Assembly (NCBI RefSeq): GCF_036884655.1
Contig: NC_088339.1
Location: 33,727,501 to 33,791,500, forward strand
Source of the DNA: Musa acuminata AAA Group
Lineage: Eukaryota > Streptophyta > Magnoliopsida > Zingiberales > Musaceae
Direction: 5' to 3'
DNA: 64,000 nucleotides
Shown: in pieces, positions 16,258-27,191 of the stretch
How positions within the stretch are numbered: position 1 is the first letter of the stretch
Layout: each line of letters starts with the position of its first letter
Notes under the pieces: generated by a model
Told to the model about the DNA's origin: nothing
The model's input: the letters and a program-made list of their open reading frames with translations, nothing else
Databases searched by the model: none
Made by a program: the position numbers and the translations under genes

Positions 16258-16279
16258 CCCCCCCCCCCCCCCCCCCCCC
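16258..16279. repeat. Poly-C tract of 22 bases
   Basis: Twenty-two consecutive C on the plus strand (G on the strand of the DnaJ gene). It lies about 780 bp upstream of the DnaJ start codon. Pure C/G runs this long are rare in AT-rich plant DNA and can form i-motif or G-quadruplex structures. Its exact length in an assembly should be treated with caution. Confidence 0.9.
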
Positions 16280-16756
16280 GAAACTTCAAAAATTAGGGGG
16301 GAATTGAGCTCCTTGGGTCAAACCCACTCCCCTTCAGACCTAAAACAATAATCCACAAATACCAAAATGGTTACGCAAGAAAAAGGAAGAGGTCACCACA
16401 ACAGCCCTGTGTGTATACATTCATTCTGATATCTTCTTAACCCTAACCTGACTTTTATTATTCTATTCCTCTCACCCCCACCCTCTAACTAGGGTTAATT
16501 TTTGGTCCAGGGTGTGATATGTCATTTTCATTAATTGCAGAGATTAAATGACTGTAATTAGGGGAGGGATTTTTTTTAATATAATATTAGGAATGTATAG
16601 CTGTGGCCTTATTATTACTGTAAGAGAAAGTTAACAGAGCTGTAGTGGGTGTTTGCGAATGCTTACTATTGCTTTTATTTATTGAGGACACCATCATTTA
16701 ATTATCTCCTTTTCTAAGGTAATAATAATATGGATCACAGGCACAGCACAAAGCCC

Positions 16757-16796
<40 letters not shown>

Positions 16797-17698
16797 TTTT
16801 TTTTTTTTAAGGGTAGGGTGGTGGGATGGGAGTGAGGGGTTTCAAACTGGCAAGTATTCCATGTGGACCCCACATGGTGGTGATGGGTGCTCTGAAACTT
16901 TAGGACTAGTAGTGACCCAAGGAGTTGGGGGTGAAGGGCATGGTAGAATGATGGGTGACCCATTTGCTGTTTGGATTAGTTAGGAATAGGCGCCTGTTGG
17001 CTTGGAGGCCTTTGGTTTCCTCTCACCTCCTCATGGTGTTACTGACTTGGAGACTACACAAAAGGCCACTCATGGTACTGTTCTTAAAGCTTAAGCAACA
17101 TTATTCTTCCATTTTCAAAAATATATTTTTTTTTTACAGATTTGATACCATAATTCTGGTTCAGCTTTTTGGCTGGTAGGGTAGGCATGATGGTCATGCC
17201 AAGTCCCACTTGTTGCTGAAGAAGGAAAAAGAGTCTCATCTTCTTTCTGCCAGCAGCACTCAGCAGTCGGCATTTGGTTGTTACCATTTGCTTTTTCTGC
17301 TCATTCATTTTTCTTGAGAAATGGAGATGAAGAGAACAAACATTTTTGCAGCATGGGTCTGCATTTTCTTCAACCCAACTCACTTCCTGAAGAAAAAGAA
17401 AAAACCAATGTGAGCACAAACCAAACCTACAAGGTTCGATATTAAATATTTTATTTTTATGAGTCAAACCTTGATTGATTGTTCATGTTGCAAAAGAACA
17501 CCTTTGCCATAATACCAAGATTGAACCCCTAGCACAACAGATTGTTGAAGACTGAACACAAGTTTTACGATACAGTTGACTACTAAGAGAATACATTACA
17601 ATCTCTGATCTATCTGGTGCTAAATTAAGTGCCAGACACTGACAACTATGGTTTGATCTTTTGCTGCTTATACTGCTCTAATTGCTTGTGGATCCCAG
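16280..17698. other. Spacer with ATT microsatellite
   Basis: No gene is supported. An (ATT)n tract followed by a T run lies at about 16760-16810. The interval 16810-17470 is of moderate GC but its open frames show no known domain. Confidence 0.5.
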
Positions 17699-17968
17699 AA
17701 GTCCTGATTCAGCAACCGGTCCAACTTCAAGAGGATGACACAACGATTTAGAGATTAGTAGGAGGAAGGCTTGTAGCTGGAAACTCTAGCATCCGATTCA
17801 GAGGTGTCACCACTGAAGGCTTTAATATTGAAGAGGTTGATTCAAATACTTATGGAGGTACAGCCCGAGTATTTGAAATTGGACATTCTTCAGATGGTTT
17901 TAACATCCCCTCCATTACTCCAGCAAAAACAGACTTGAGCTCACTTAGGAAACTAGCAGACCAATAAG
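17699..17968 (+). pseudogene. Orphan coding-like exon with an internal stop; family not recognised
   Basis: After a pyrimidine-biased stretch ending in CCCAG, a frame reads EVLIQQPVQLQEDDTTI, hits TAG at 17749-17751, and continues in the same frame for 71 codons to TAA at 17966-17968. The continuation contains SSIRFRGVTTEGF, NTYGGTARVFEIG and TPAKTDLSSLRKLADQ. Codon composition and residue mix look like real protein, and the segment before the stop reads naturally into it (CAG to TAG would restore Gln). It is either the last exon of a decayed gene or a live terminal exon starting at an AG after the TAG. I do not recognise the family and find no upstream exon on this strand. Confidence 0.45.
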
Positions 17969-18655
17969 TTGAGACTTGAAACCTAATGACATCATGAAGA
18001 CAGCAACAGTTCAAAATAAATTCAAGCCTAAAGCCATCAGTTCAATTATTTTTCACGACTGAAAAAAAAAATGCACTCTTCCAACATCAATTTTAGATTT
18101 ACTTCACCATAGTCATGATATTTTCTGTTGATTTCCAGTCTCGGGAAATTATGCTTTTAATCTTTGGTAGAAGCAGGTACGGTTGTAAATTGCCATCTTT
18201 CCTTCAGCATGAAATTACTGCACCAGTGACCTACTTTCATTCTAAAACCAGGATCCACTCAACAAATAAAGCAAAAGGATGAATACTTTGAATTCAGAAT
18301 GATCATGGAAACTTTCACCGAGTGTCATAAATGCTAATAAATCAGCCATTGATCATGTAAAAGATCAATCAACCTACAAGAAAATCACAGAAGTTAAGAG
18401 TTTAAGCTTGTGCAATAAAAAATACTTTGAATTTTATCTCCCTTGTTACTGTAAATAATAGAAAAAAAGACTCCACGTGGATAATTATTAATCTCAAGAC
18501 GACAAAAATCTGATGATGCATGTATCTAGTTATATACAATCATATCTATCTATGACTTGGTTTCCTGTAACGGCATAATAAGTTTTAGAAGAGGACTTAG
18601 TGGCCAATCAAATAAAAAATGTTAGATTTGGTTCAGTGGTTCAATAAATGTTTTA
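17969..18655. other. Spacer
   Basis: AT-rich sequence following the orphan exon and preceding the fold-back element. No coding frame, RNA gene or clear repeat is seen here. Confidence 0.4.
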
Positions 18656-19725
18656 GACTAATTACAGATTACCCCCCTATAGTCAGACTTCTTTAGTATC
18701 CCGATCCCTGGACTTCAAAAATTTACATTGAAATCCTTATAGTTAAGAAAGTAAAATATTTAACCCAATTTGCTCTCACGCAATCGGCTTTACTGATTGA
18801 AAATATAGTACGTGCATGAATGACACAAAAACGATAGACAACAAAATAATTTCAACAGTGGTAGCGGACTAATTACAGATTACCCCTATAGTTAAACCTC
18901 CTTAGCATCTTGATCCCTAGACTTGAAAAATTCATATTGAAATCCTTATAATTATGAGAGTAAAACATTTAACCTCATTTACCCTAACGTCGTCGACTTT
19001 ACCAATAGAAGATACAGCACGTGATAGCACGTATATAAATGACGCTGCACCACTCTGCCTCATCTACCACCTCTTCCTCCTCTAACGTCGACACAGATGC
19101 AGAACAGCACCGGAGGAGAAAGAGGAGGTAGAATGGCGGGACACCGATGCAGATGTCTCACCTCCCTCCTCTTCCTCCTCCAACGTCGACGCAGATGCCT
19201 CACCACTCTGCCTCCTCTTCCTCCTCCTCGTCGATGTTTGGATCGACATCGGCAAGGCCAACCATCACATCGTTGTCACCGACCACCACCACAATAGCCA
19301 CCCACGATGCCACTGTCCGCTACCACCATTGAAATTACCTTTTTGACTATCGTTTTCATGTCATTCATGATCTTCCGTCAGTAAAATCGACGATGTTAAG
19401 GTAAATAGGGTTAAATGTTTCACTTTCATAGCTATAAAGATTTCAATATAATTTTTTAAAGTCTACGGATCGAGATGTTAAAGAGGTCTAACTATAGGGG
19501 ATAATCTATAATTAGCTCGCCACCACCGATGAAATTACTTTTTGATATATCAATTTTGTGCCATTGATGCACATGCTATTACGTGTTATATCTACCGACG
19601 ACATTAGGATAAATAGGGTTAAATGTTTCGTTTTTATAACTATATGGATTTTAATGTAAATTTTTTAAGTCTAAAGGCCGGAATGCTAGAGAGGTCTAAC
19701 TACATAGAGTAATATATAATTCGCC
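18656..19725. mobile_element. Nested fold-back element with ~400-bp inverted arms made of duplicated units
   Basis: The left arm holds two direct copies of one unit, starting GACTAATTACAGATTAC at 18656 and again at 18867 (period about 211 bp). The right arm holds the same two units in reverse orientation, with ends near 19512 (ATAATCTATAATTAGCTCGC) and near 19725. Beyond the ends, internal blocks also pair: AACATTTAACC, GAAATCCTTATA and ATGACACAAAA on the left have reverse complements on the right. The arms face a GC-richer core of about 19066-19330 rich in CTCCTC/GATGCAG motifs and with no clear protein. There is no transposase, so it is non-autonomous. I could not see a convincing target-site duplication. 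Confidence 0.7.
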
Positions 19726-21511
19726 CGTAGGTTTCTTTTGGGGTAAGGCATTTTCTGGATTAACAATTGTGGTTTATTTTTCAACTAATAAAATGTTTAA
19801 ACTAATGTATTTTTCTCGTACAAGAGCCTCATCACAAATATATTTTGTGAACAACAAGACAAACTTCACCATTCATCTTTGTAGTTGTCTCACAAGATCA
19901 AACTCTATTTTTCGTAAAGGCATCAACAAATTCTGAAAAAAAAAAAGTTTTCAACATATTTTGAAAAGAAGGTTTTGCTTTTATTGTTTCAATTCTGAGC
20001 ACAAGAGTTATTTGCTCATTGCTTTTATTCATAGCTTCTACTGCTCGGCATTATTACTTTCTAATATGATTTTCTAAAGAGCAAATCAGCATCTTGGATG
20101 TTTTTATAGAATCACAAATTTAGAAACTGGAATACTAAACCAAGGCAACAAAAAAATTGCCAAAACAATATCTGAATGATAATCGAAAGACCTTAAGATG
20201 GTAGTCATTTCCATATCAATGACTAGAAATCAAAAAATATGGGAGCATATATCCTGTAGTTACGATCTTTCATCACTTAAAGTCCCCTTTTAGTAGGCAA
20301 AGAATTTAGACTTAAGATATCAAAATTTCAATTCTTTATCAGTACAGGCTTTCTTCAGTCAATTTAATGAGAGAAGTAGGAAATAGTATCAGACATACTA
20401 ACAATAAAGCCATCTCCTTCCTCTTACAAATATGGAATGAGCAGTCTAACACCTGCAGTTTCGAAGTTACATTCTTGCTTCTTATAATTCTGAAGACCAC
20501 AAAGGGAAAAAAAAAATCTTCCTTCATACTTACTAGGTCTTTCTTAATTATTGACATAACTAGCATAAGAATGACAGATATGTTCCAAGAAATCACCTCA
20601 GATTTCTGTACCCTCTTTGAGATGACATGAAAATTTACATTGCCAAGAAATTGACTAACTCAAGATTTTTGTAATGATGTTAGACATACAACTTAAGCCT
20701 TAAGCAGGAATACCATTCATTTAAGTAGATGGTATATAGTTCCTCGAAGTTTTGATTGATTTACTGAGAGTGTAACCATCATACAAAAGGCCCAAAGCCC
20801 TTGCTCAAGAAATGCTATTCAATTAACCTGGTGTGCCGAATAACATCAATGTGCTTATACAGAGATCAATCTGATTCAAAATCTGGAACATGCCAACCCA
20901 ATTCTTCTCTTATTCTGTTATTTCGTCCAATTTGTCCTAAGTCATAAATGAGTAAAATATGTGACTTTTGATGCCATTAATCCATAAGCAATGACATTTC
21001 CTTTACCAGTAACTCCATAATATCAAGCCCAAATTTTCCATCAATCTCTGCTTGTAAAAATTGAACTGATATACTCAAACAAGAATGTCAACCTGCTTCT
21101 GTTGTATACCATAAATTAGTGCAAATGGTGGGCTAGAGGAAGTATTACTTGATAATGGTGTACAATATGTGGAGATTATGGAATCAGCTAAACAATATAG
21201 TCATTTTGTTAGCAATCTTAATATCGTAATTGCAAGTAGGTTCTGCATTAAAAAGAAAAGATCTGCTAATAAGTCTGTCGGAACCCCTTTTGAGAAAAAA
21301 GTTCTTGAATTGTCTGGGTATTACATGAAAGAAACAAGTGATACATGCTAGCGAGTGTTCACAATATGTGAAAAGTCATGGGCTTAGTTGAATAATCTAG
21401 TTTGCGGACCAGCAAACTCAATCTTTCTGCTGCAAATAAATTTGCATCAAAAGAATGATATGAAACTACATGTCAGGCTTCTTAATGAGAAAGATATGAA
21501 AGAAAAATGAG
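19726..21511. other. AT-rich spacer
   Basis: No coding region is supported. Open frames near 20.3-20.6 kb overlap on both strands and carry no known motif. A plus-strand frame at 21169-21351 is basic and short, with no family resemblance that I can see. Confidence 0.45.
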
Positions 21512-21521
21512 TACTCCTTAA

Positions 21522-21758
21522 CAAGGTCAGTTGTATCGAAACATACCGCCCATACCGGACGGTACATACCGGTCCGACAGGTTATCGGTACACGGACCGT
21601 CCGATACCACTACAGTGCTACAGCAGTATACTGTAGCACTGCTACAGTGCAAAAATAAAAAAATATTTGATACACCAGGACATACCGCTCGGTATACCGG
21701 TATCGTACCGTACCGAGCCCGGGTCGAAACGCCGGTATGATACGGTACAGCGAACCTT
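21522..21758. mobile_element. Short TACCG-rich non-autonomous element with 9-10 bp target-site duplication
   Basis: TACTCCTTAA occurs at 21512-21521 and again at 21758-21767, directly bounding the insert. The ends are imperfect inverted repeats: CAAGGTCAGTTGTATCGAAAC at the left and, read from the right on the other strand, AAGGTTCGCTGTACCGTATC. The interior is full of CGGTAC/TACCG and holds a palindrome around GCAGTATACTG at about 21620-21650. A 9-10 bp duplication suggests mobilisation by a Mutator-like transposase. Related TACCG-rich sequences occur at 49.4, 51.7 and 55.6 kb. Confidence 0.65.
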
Positions 21759-21916
21759 ACTCCTTAATAAGTAATGTGTGTCGATAATTATAAAAAGAGA
21801 TATATAATGTTACATAAATAAAACTTACATGTGCAGAAGGATTATGAGATGAAGCAATGGATGTTACTAGCAAGGCTAAAACAGGTGGTACTCGAATGAT
21901 TCAAGACAGAGGATAC

Positions 21917-22024
21917 CTGGCCAATTTTGGAGAGAACGTCTCCTTCCACCTCCTTGAGCTTGACTTTGTGCTACCCTTCCTGCAAAAGCCTGACGGAGAT
22001 GGGAAGCCCCATATCGAACGAGAC
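21917..22024 (-). other. Candidate isolated exon on the minus strand
   Basis: Read on the minus strand, ATTTCATAG precedes and GTATCC follows a 108-nt GC-richer block. Two of the three frames are open across it; one reads GLVRYGASHLRQAFAGRV and continues QSQAQGGGRRRSLQNW. The composition stands out from AT-rich surroundings. It could be one exon of an unrecognised gene or a captured fragment. I found no partner exon, so this is a weak call. Confidence 0.25.
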
Positions 22025-22691
22025 CTATGAAATCAATTTTAACAATGGTTTCACCAAATTAAATGCTTAAAATTAAGCTGAATACTGCTTGTCTTCATCT
22101 ATGTTTTCTCAAGGTTTCAAACATCCATTCGTACATCCAGATTCTAATAGTAACTCATATCATTCTTCTCTTGTCGAATGAAGTCAATTACTGACATTAT
22201 AATGAAGTAAAGATTCAAAAATTCAAATGAGTGTTATTAAATACTTCGGTGTTGCTTGAAAGAACATGAAACGTAGATTGATAAATGACTGCCGACATCC
22301 TTCGATTAGATTGATCGGATGCTCATCACGAAAGACGAAGAGGATGAGCTCCACCACAGGATGTGGACAAGCAAACATCATTGTCACATGGCTCCGTCCT
22401 CGCCTTGTCCTCTCAGCGTCGTAAGTCGAAAATCAAACGGAAAGGACACAGGAAAGAAGGATACGTTACAGTGCTACAGCCACTGACGCACGCTTCTGCC
22501 GCCACCTGTAGCGGAAGCCAGAAGAGCACGTTGTTCTCGACAACCGCCCAACCACTGCCTGGCGAAGTGCCCCTCTCCATCTCCCCTACTTTCTCCTCCC
22601 CTTTCGCTTGCTCCTTCCTCTCCTCCGAGGCCTTCTTCCCTACAGACACAGTGGTGTGAGATAGATTAATAAGGAGAGAGAGAGAGAGAGG

Positions 22692-22904
22692 ATGGCGGAT
22701 TGGGGGCCGGTGGTGATAGCCGTGGTGCTGTTCGTGCTGCTGTCGCCGGGGCTGCTGTTCCAGATACCAGGGAAGAGCGGGAGGGTGGTGGAGTTCGGCA
22801 ACTTCCACACCAGCGGCATCTCCATACTCGTCCACGCCATCATCTATTTCGCCCTCATCACCATCTTCCTCATCGCCATCGGCGTCCACATCTACACCGG
22901 CTAA
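22692..22904 (+). CDS. DUF3339 small plant membrane protein
   Basis: A 70-residue single-exon protein starting MADWGPVVIAVVLFVLLSPG and ending GVHIYTG. It has two hydrophobic segments, about residues 5-25 and 44-66, joined by a conserved loop (QIPGKSGRVVEFGNFHTSG). Length, the MADWGPV start and the loop are diagnostic of DUF3339, a plant-only family of two-pass membrane proteins of unknown biochemical role. The ATG is preceded by a GAGA-rich leader (about 22673-22691), and codon use is GC-rich in contrast to the flanks. The complementary strand carries a 158-codon open frame that is only a shadow of this GC-rich coding DNA. Confidence 0.93.
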   Translation: MADWGPVVIAVVLFVLLSPGLLFQIPGKSGRVVEFGNFHTSGISILVHAIIYFALITIFLIAIGVHIYTG

Positions 22905-25004
22905 AGCAACGATTTTTAACCTATATATGTGTAATATGTTGGATCAGACCAGTGAGTTTATTTATGCTTCCATGTTTAATCTGACATCGTCTCAGAAGTT
23001 TATTTCTCAGCTATTGTGAGATATTATTTGGCTTTGGCGTGTATATATTAGCCTGCTTATCTCTTACCACCATATCCAGTATAGATTCTTATCTCGGCCA
23101 TGCTATGGTCTTTCTTCGTCGAGGCATTTCTTACCAAAAAGGATGCAAATAACACAGATCTATCATTCCAACGAGAAGGAATAAAAGTGTTGCGGACATT
23201 TCTCGAAGAATTTTTCTTTTTTCTAAGAAGAAATAGGAAAATAGAACTTAGTATCCGATGCTAGCAATGTCAGAAGAACAAAATTTGAGCTATTAATTAC
23301 GTCAGTTTAGCAAATACTTGGAATAAAGAGCTCTACCTCAAGGAAAAGAGAAGTAGACTCGTCGATTCCTCTCGTCATCGTAGCAGCTCGCGTGCGTTCT
23401 GAAACAAGAAAAGAGACGGATGATAAGCCAGCAAACGAGCTGCAATTAGAAGCAGCCTCCCCCGGTAGCCAAGACGACAACAGTGCGGTATCATATGATC
23501 CCTCAAAGATCACTTTGTTGTCATTAAGTGTTGGAAAGATTGACAAGCCATTGTAAAAACTCGAAGAAATCAAAGAGTTGTGACTTGGCTTCATCTACAT
23601 CAACAAAGCATATTTGGATGGATCGATCGGACAAAGGGATAAGAATGAGTTCGGTACCTCAGTTGATAGTCATTGTGATCGGGCCATGGCGTGGAAGTCT
23701 TGCACTCTTGGCATGACCATGCTGGAGGTTGCATCCACATGGCGGTAGTGTCGGTTCATGTCACAAATAATCTTATATTTCCGACAAGCTGAGCTTGAGA
23801 CATCGATCATGTCTCAGTCCTAAAGGTCGGATTCCGTTGACCATGACTATCAATCCACTAGCTGAAGTGGGATTGGAAGTCGATGCTTTGGGACAAAGAA
23901 AAACGACTTGACCCACTTCCATTAAGAAGACTAGACAATGTCTCCAAGGAACATTAAGGAAGAACAACAAGATTTATATTGGCGCTTGCCTACAATAACC
24001 AAGTGGCATGGTGATCGGTAGGAACAGCCTCATTTTTCTGATTCCTGCAAAAAATCTGAGAAGTATTAGAATCAGTTCGAAATAATCCAAACATTTGGGA
24101 GGCGAAGTGGAAGGCCTCATCATCGTAAAAAAGATTCAACCTTTACACATCAAAAGCAAATTCAATGGACATATATCTCTCGGTCATCAAGATTAAAAAG
24201 TGTAGCAAATAGCTCATAATTATCTTATCGGACTACAATAAATGGTGGAAACTTTTTCATGACAAAGAAACATGATACTAGAAGTCTCAAGACAACCTCC
24301 TGCAATATATCAAGCAATAAAGCAAATAAAAAGCAAGAGTGGATAAAGTTTTGGAATGATTCTCAGGTTATTCACTTGTCTTGGTGCGAAAGGATCATTG
24401 GTCTGTCCAAAATTAAAAAGATGTGGTCCTTCTCTTTACTGAATTATTCTACAGGAAACGGACATCAATCTTATCAGTTGGGGATCCTCACTTAAATCTT
24501 TGGGACCCAGGATAAATAAGATTCACCAATAATGAAGCAAAGTAGATGAATGATTAGCAGAAGATATCCTCATTAAAGCAATAATACTCAAAACTAAAGC
24601 AAAGTAGATGACTGATTAGCAGAAGATATCCTCGTTAAAGCAGTTATAATCAAAACTACCAAACGTATGGATACAGATGGTCACAATAATATCAGTATAG
24701 GTAGCACAACACATAAAAGTGAGACAAGCAAGTTGTAGTGCCTTCCAATCGCTTTCCAAGAACATAGAGCACTTGCTGTCACTCAGCAACCAATTCAACA
24801 GAGTTTGCAACATTATCGTGCAACAAAATCATGTACACTTCAGCTAAAATATGACTCCTCCATCTGCTATAGGAACTGCATATTCTTCTTCGGTAGTAGA
24901 TATTTTACCCTTCCTTTTCTTTTGCACAATATATTTTAATCAGGAAAGATATGGTGTATCTGACTGTCCACCTTATCAGGAACTTTTTACAACACAGATG
25001 CTAT
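22905..25004. other. Spacer, possibly decayed retroelement sequence
   Basis: The first ~200 bp are probably the DUF3339 3' UTR. From about 23.3 to 24.5 kb the sequence has gene-like composition but only short interrupted frames, which would fit a degraded mobile element. I could not identify a reverse transcriptase, gag or LTR, so no family is assigned. A near-repeat of about 45 bp (GCAAAGTAGATGA, GATTAGCAGAAGATATCCTC) occurs at about 24537-24575 and 24599-24637. Confidence 0.4.
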
Positions 25005-25012
25005 TATAAATA
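25005..25012 (+). promoter_or_regulatory. TATA box of the small basic-protein gene
   Basis: TATAAATA lies 93 bp before the ATG at 25098. This matches the plant TATA consensus and leaves room for a start site near 25035-25040 and a leader of about 60 nt. It is the clearest core promoter in the window, but assignment rests on motif and spacing alone. Confidence 0.5.
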
Positions 25013-25097
25013 GTGCTACAGAAGATACAAGCAACCAAGCGAAGAGCTTAGTTAGAATACCTTCAAAAAGAAAGAAAAATAAGTGCTTAATCAGGAA

Positions 25098-25442
25098 ATG
25101 GAGTCTGGCCGCAAGCGTAGAGTGTCCAAAGGTAAGTTCATATCCTTCTATAGAGCACCAAAGCCCTCAGTGCAATATGCTAATAAGATCATCCCTACTC
25201 CAACTACCCCAACTGCCTCGCTGGGTTACCTCGTGCAAGATCAGTCTGTCATGCCATCAACCAAGCCAAAGGCTTCTTCCTTGGTCAAAAAGGAAGGAAT
25301 AGGCAACTCGGGTAGCTATAATGATGCAGCCAACAGTATAGATACCAACAGTGAGGTAGATAGGAAAGCTGCAAACTTCATTGCGTATGTTCAAGAACGA
25401 TTCAAGCTCGAGCGAATTGATGAGGACTGGGGGAACTATTAG
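25098..25442 (+). CDS. Small basic plant protein with DUF761-like C-terminus
   Basis: A 114-residue single-exon frame beginning MESGRKRRVSKGKFISFYRA. The N-terminus is strongly basic (GRKRRVSKGK) and could bind nucleic acid or direct nuclear import; the middle is Ser/Thr/Pro-rich and disordered-looking. The C-terminus, DRKAANFIAYVQERFKLERI, resembles the short DUF761 motif found at the end of many small plant proteins of unknown function (typically VDxxAxxFIxxFxxxLxxQ), though it is not a textbook match. ATG 25098 is used because it gives an M-E-S start after a TATA box at suitable distance. Function is unknown; the real-gene call rests on composition, promoter and motif. Confidence 0.65.
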   Translation: MESGRKRRVSKGKFISFYRAPKPSVQYANKIIPTPTTPTASLGYLVQDQSVMPSTKPKASSLVKKEGIGNSGSYNDAANSIDTNSEVDRKAANFIAYVQERFKLERIDEDWGNY

Positions 25443-25700
25443 TAGGTGCAACAAAGAAGGTTCACTGCAACTGGATGTAGTTATCAGGTAGCTCATTCGA
25501 CTTGTTTTACTACTGATGGTCCTACTAGAAGTAATAAGATGATGCTGTAAGCAGTAGTTGTGAGGGAAAACAATAGGCTCCGTTTACATTGTTACAGCTG
25601 AGTTGCCTGAAACAGAGTGAAATTTCATGTAACCTTATTGCATAATAACATCTTGTATATTTTGAGTAATCATTCTCTCCCACTGTGAATGATCATCATA

Positions 25701-26221
25701 GAAGGTAGGACTCAGATCTGGCTTCTGTCAGACTCTACCAGTATGTAAAATAACCTTCCTTCCGTTTCTTTAAGCCGCACAATAGTTGATAGATGGAAGG
25801 CAAAGGACATGCTCAATATACAAGCTGATTCTTGACAGACCATATACAGTGGTTATCAAAAGACAACTACACAAGATTGGGCAGAGTCTAGAGATAAGTA
25901 TCCATTTTGTTCTGGTAGACCAAACAAAGAATTCCAACTTTTCCTAAGCATGCTAGATAAGTATCTAGAAGGTAGGACTCAGATCTGGCTTCTGTCAGAC
26001 TCTACTAGTATGTAAAATAACCTTCCTTCCTTTTCTTTAAGCCGCACAATAGTTGGTAGATGGAAGGCAAAGGACATGTTCAATATACAGGCTGATTCTT
26101 GACAGACCATATACAGTGGTTATCAAAAGACAACTACACAAGATTGGACAGAGTCTAGAGATAAGTATCCATTTTGTTCTGGTGGACCAAACAAAGAATT
26201 CCAACTTTTCCTAAGCATGCT
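25701..26221. repeat. Tandem duplication, two ~254-bp copies with period 267
   Basis: Copies at 25701-25954 and 25968-26221 differ at only a handful of positions (for example CTACCAG versus CTACTAG, GGGCAGAG versus GGACAGAG). They begin GAAGGTAGGACTC and end CCTAAGCATGCT, with 13 nt between. The duplication lies downstream of the small basic-protein gene, probably just beyond its 3' UTR. High identity implies a fairly recent event. Confidence 0.93.
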
Positions 26222-27191
26222 TTGGCCACAGAATTGTGTTAAACTGTTTCTTGTCAAGATGGGTTGAGATGGATGACAAAAAGGAGCTCCAGGTTTTCCA
26301 AAATTTCATAATTTATACCATAAAAATAAATTTTTGACAGTGGATGAGCAAATGTTGATTAAAAGAAAGCAATTGAACATAAACTTATATGTGTACATGT
26401 ATCTTCACCTGAACATTATATATACAAACACAAAAAAGAAAAGAAGTAACATTTTTAACATGAGCAGTATTTTTAAACTTGAATATTTTTCTCCGCAATC
26501 GTGGAGACTAAAGTGTAAAAGAAAAACATAAGAAGCCCTCTCTTCCCTTAATTTTACTTGGCTAGGATCTTATCACCATCTTTAGGGGGTGGTATCAGGA
26601 TGACAGCCTTGAATCTTCCATGAAAACTAATGATGAATACTTCCTATCTTGAAAGTCAATGCAGTGTTCGGCCTTCTCTTGTTTTACATATCGATTATAT
26701 AATTCACATATAATAGCTAGGGCTCAGAAGCATTGGGGTCAAGAACTTCCTAGATTTCACAAAAAACAGGAGGTTAAAAAGAATCCTCTCTGCATCTACA
26801 TACTCTAATTAAGAAAATTTTACGATAGTTCACAACCTTCTAAGAATCGAAACTGTAATATTATGTTACCACGAAGAAGGAAATGTCGCAAATGTTAAAC
26901 CTCCCCTAGTATTCCTTTAATCCCTAATTAGCAACTGAGAACCTAATTTACCCCTGCCGAAAGAGAACAGCATCCTTGAAACCAGCAAGCTCTTCTAATT
27001 TTCTATCAAACCCTAAAAACAGAAGGATCTAACAAGTTATAATATAATACTACTCCAAGAGGTAACGAAACTTATCCATAATCAAAATATCATAGGATGT
27101 TCTCGAACGCTATACAAGGCAAACAAGAAGAAATGAAGCAATTTAACAGAAAATATGGAGTGTTCAAGGTGCTAAGAAGGGTTTCGGAGCA
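26222..27191. other. Spacer
   Basis: AT-rich sequence between the tandem duplication and the RPT3 fragment. I see no coding region; the frame at 26334-26531 is Lys/Asn/Tyr-rich low-complexity translation. Confidence 0.4.

Noticed and set aside
19097..19332. Pro/Ser-rich open frames in the core of the fold-back element
   Set aside because: Repeats of CTCCTC and GATGCAG generate them; no recognisable protein, and both frames are short.
22413..22889. 158-codon minus-strand frame opposite the DUF3339 gene
   Set aside because: Low-complexity His/Asp/Glu translation of a GC-rich coding exon; the plus strand has a clear family member.
23300..24500. Gypsy-type retroelement
   Set aside because: Composition is suggestive, but no conserved gag, protease, reverse transcriptase or LTR motif could be read, so no family is claimed.
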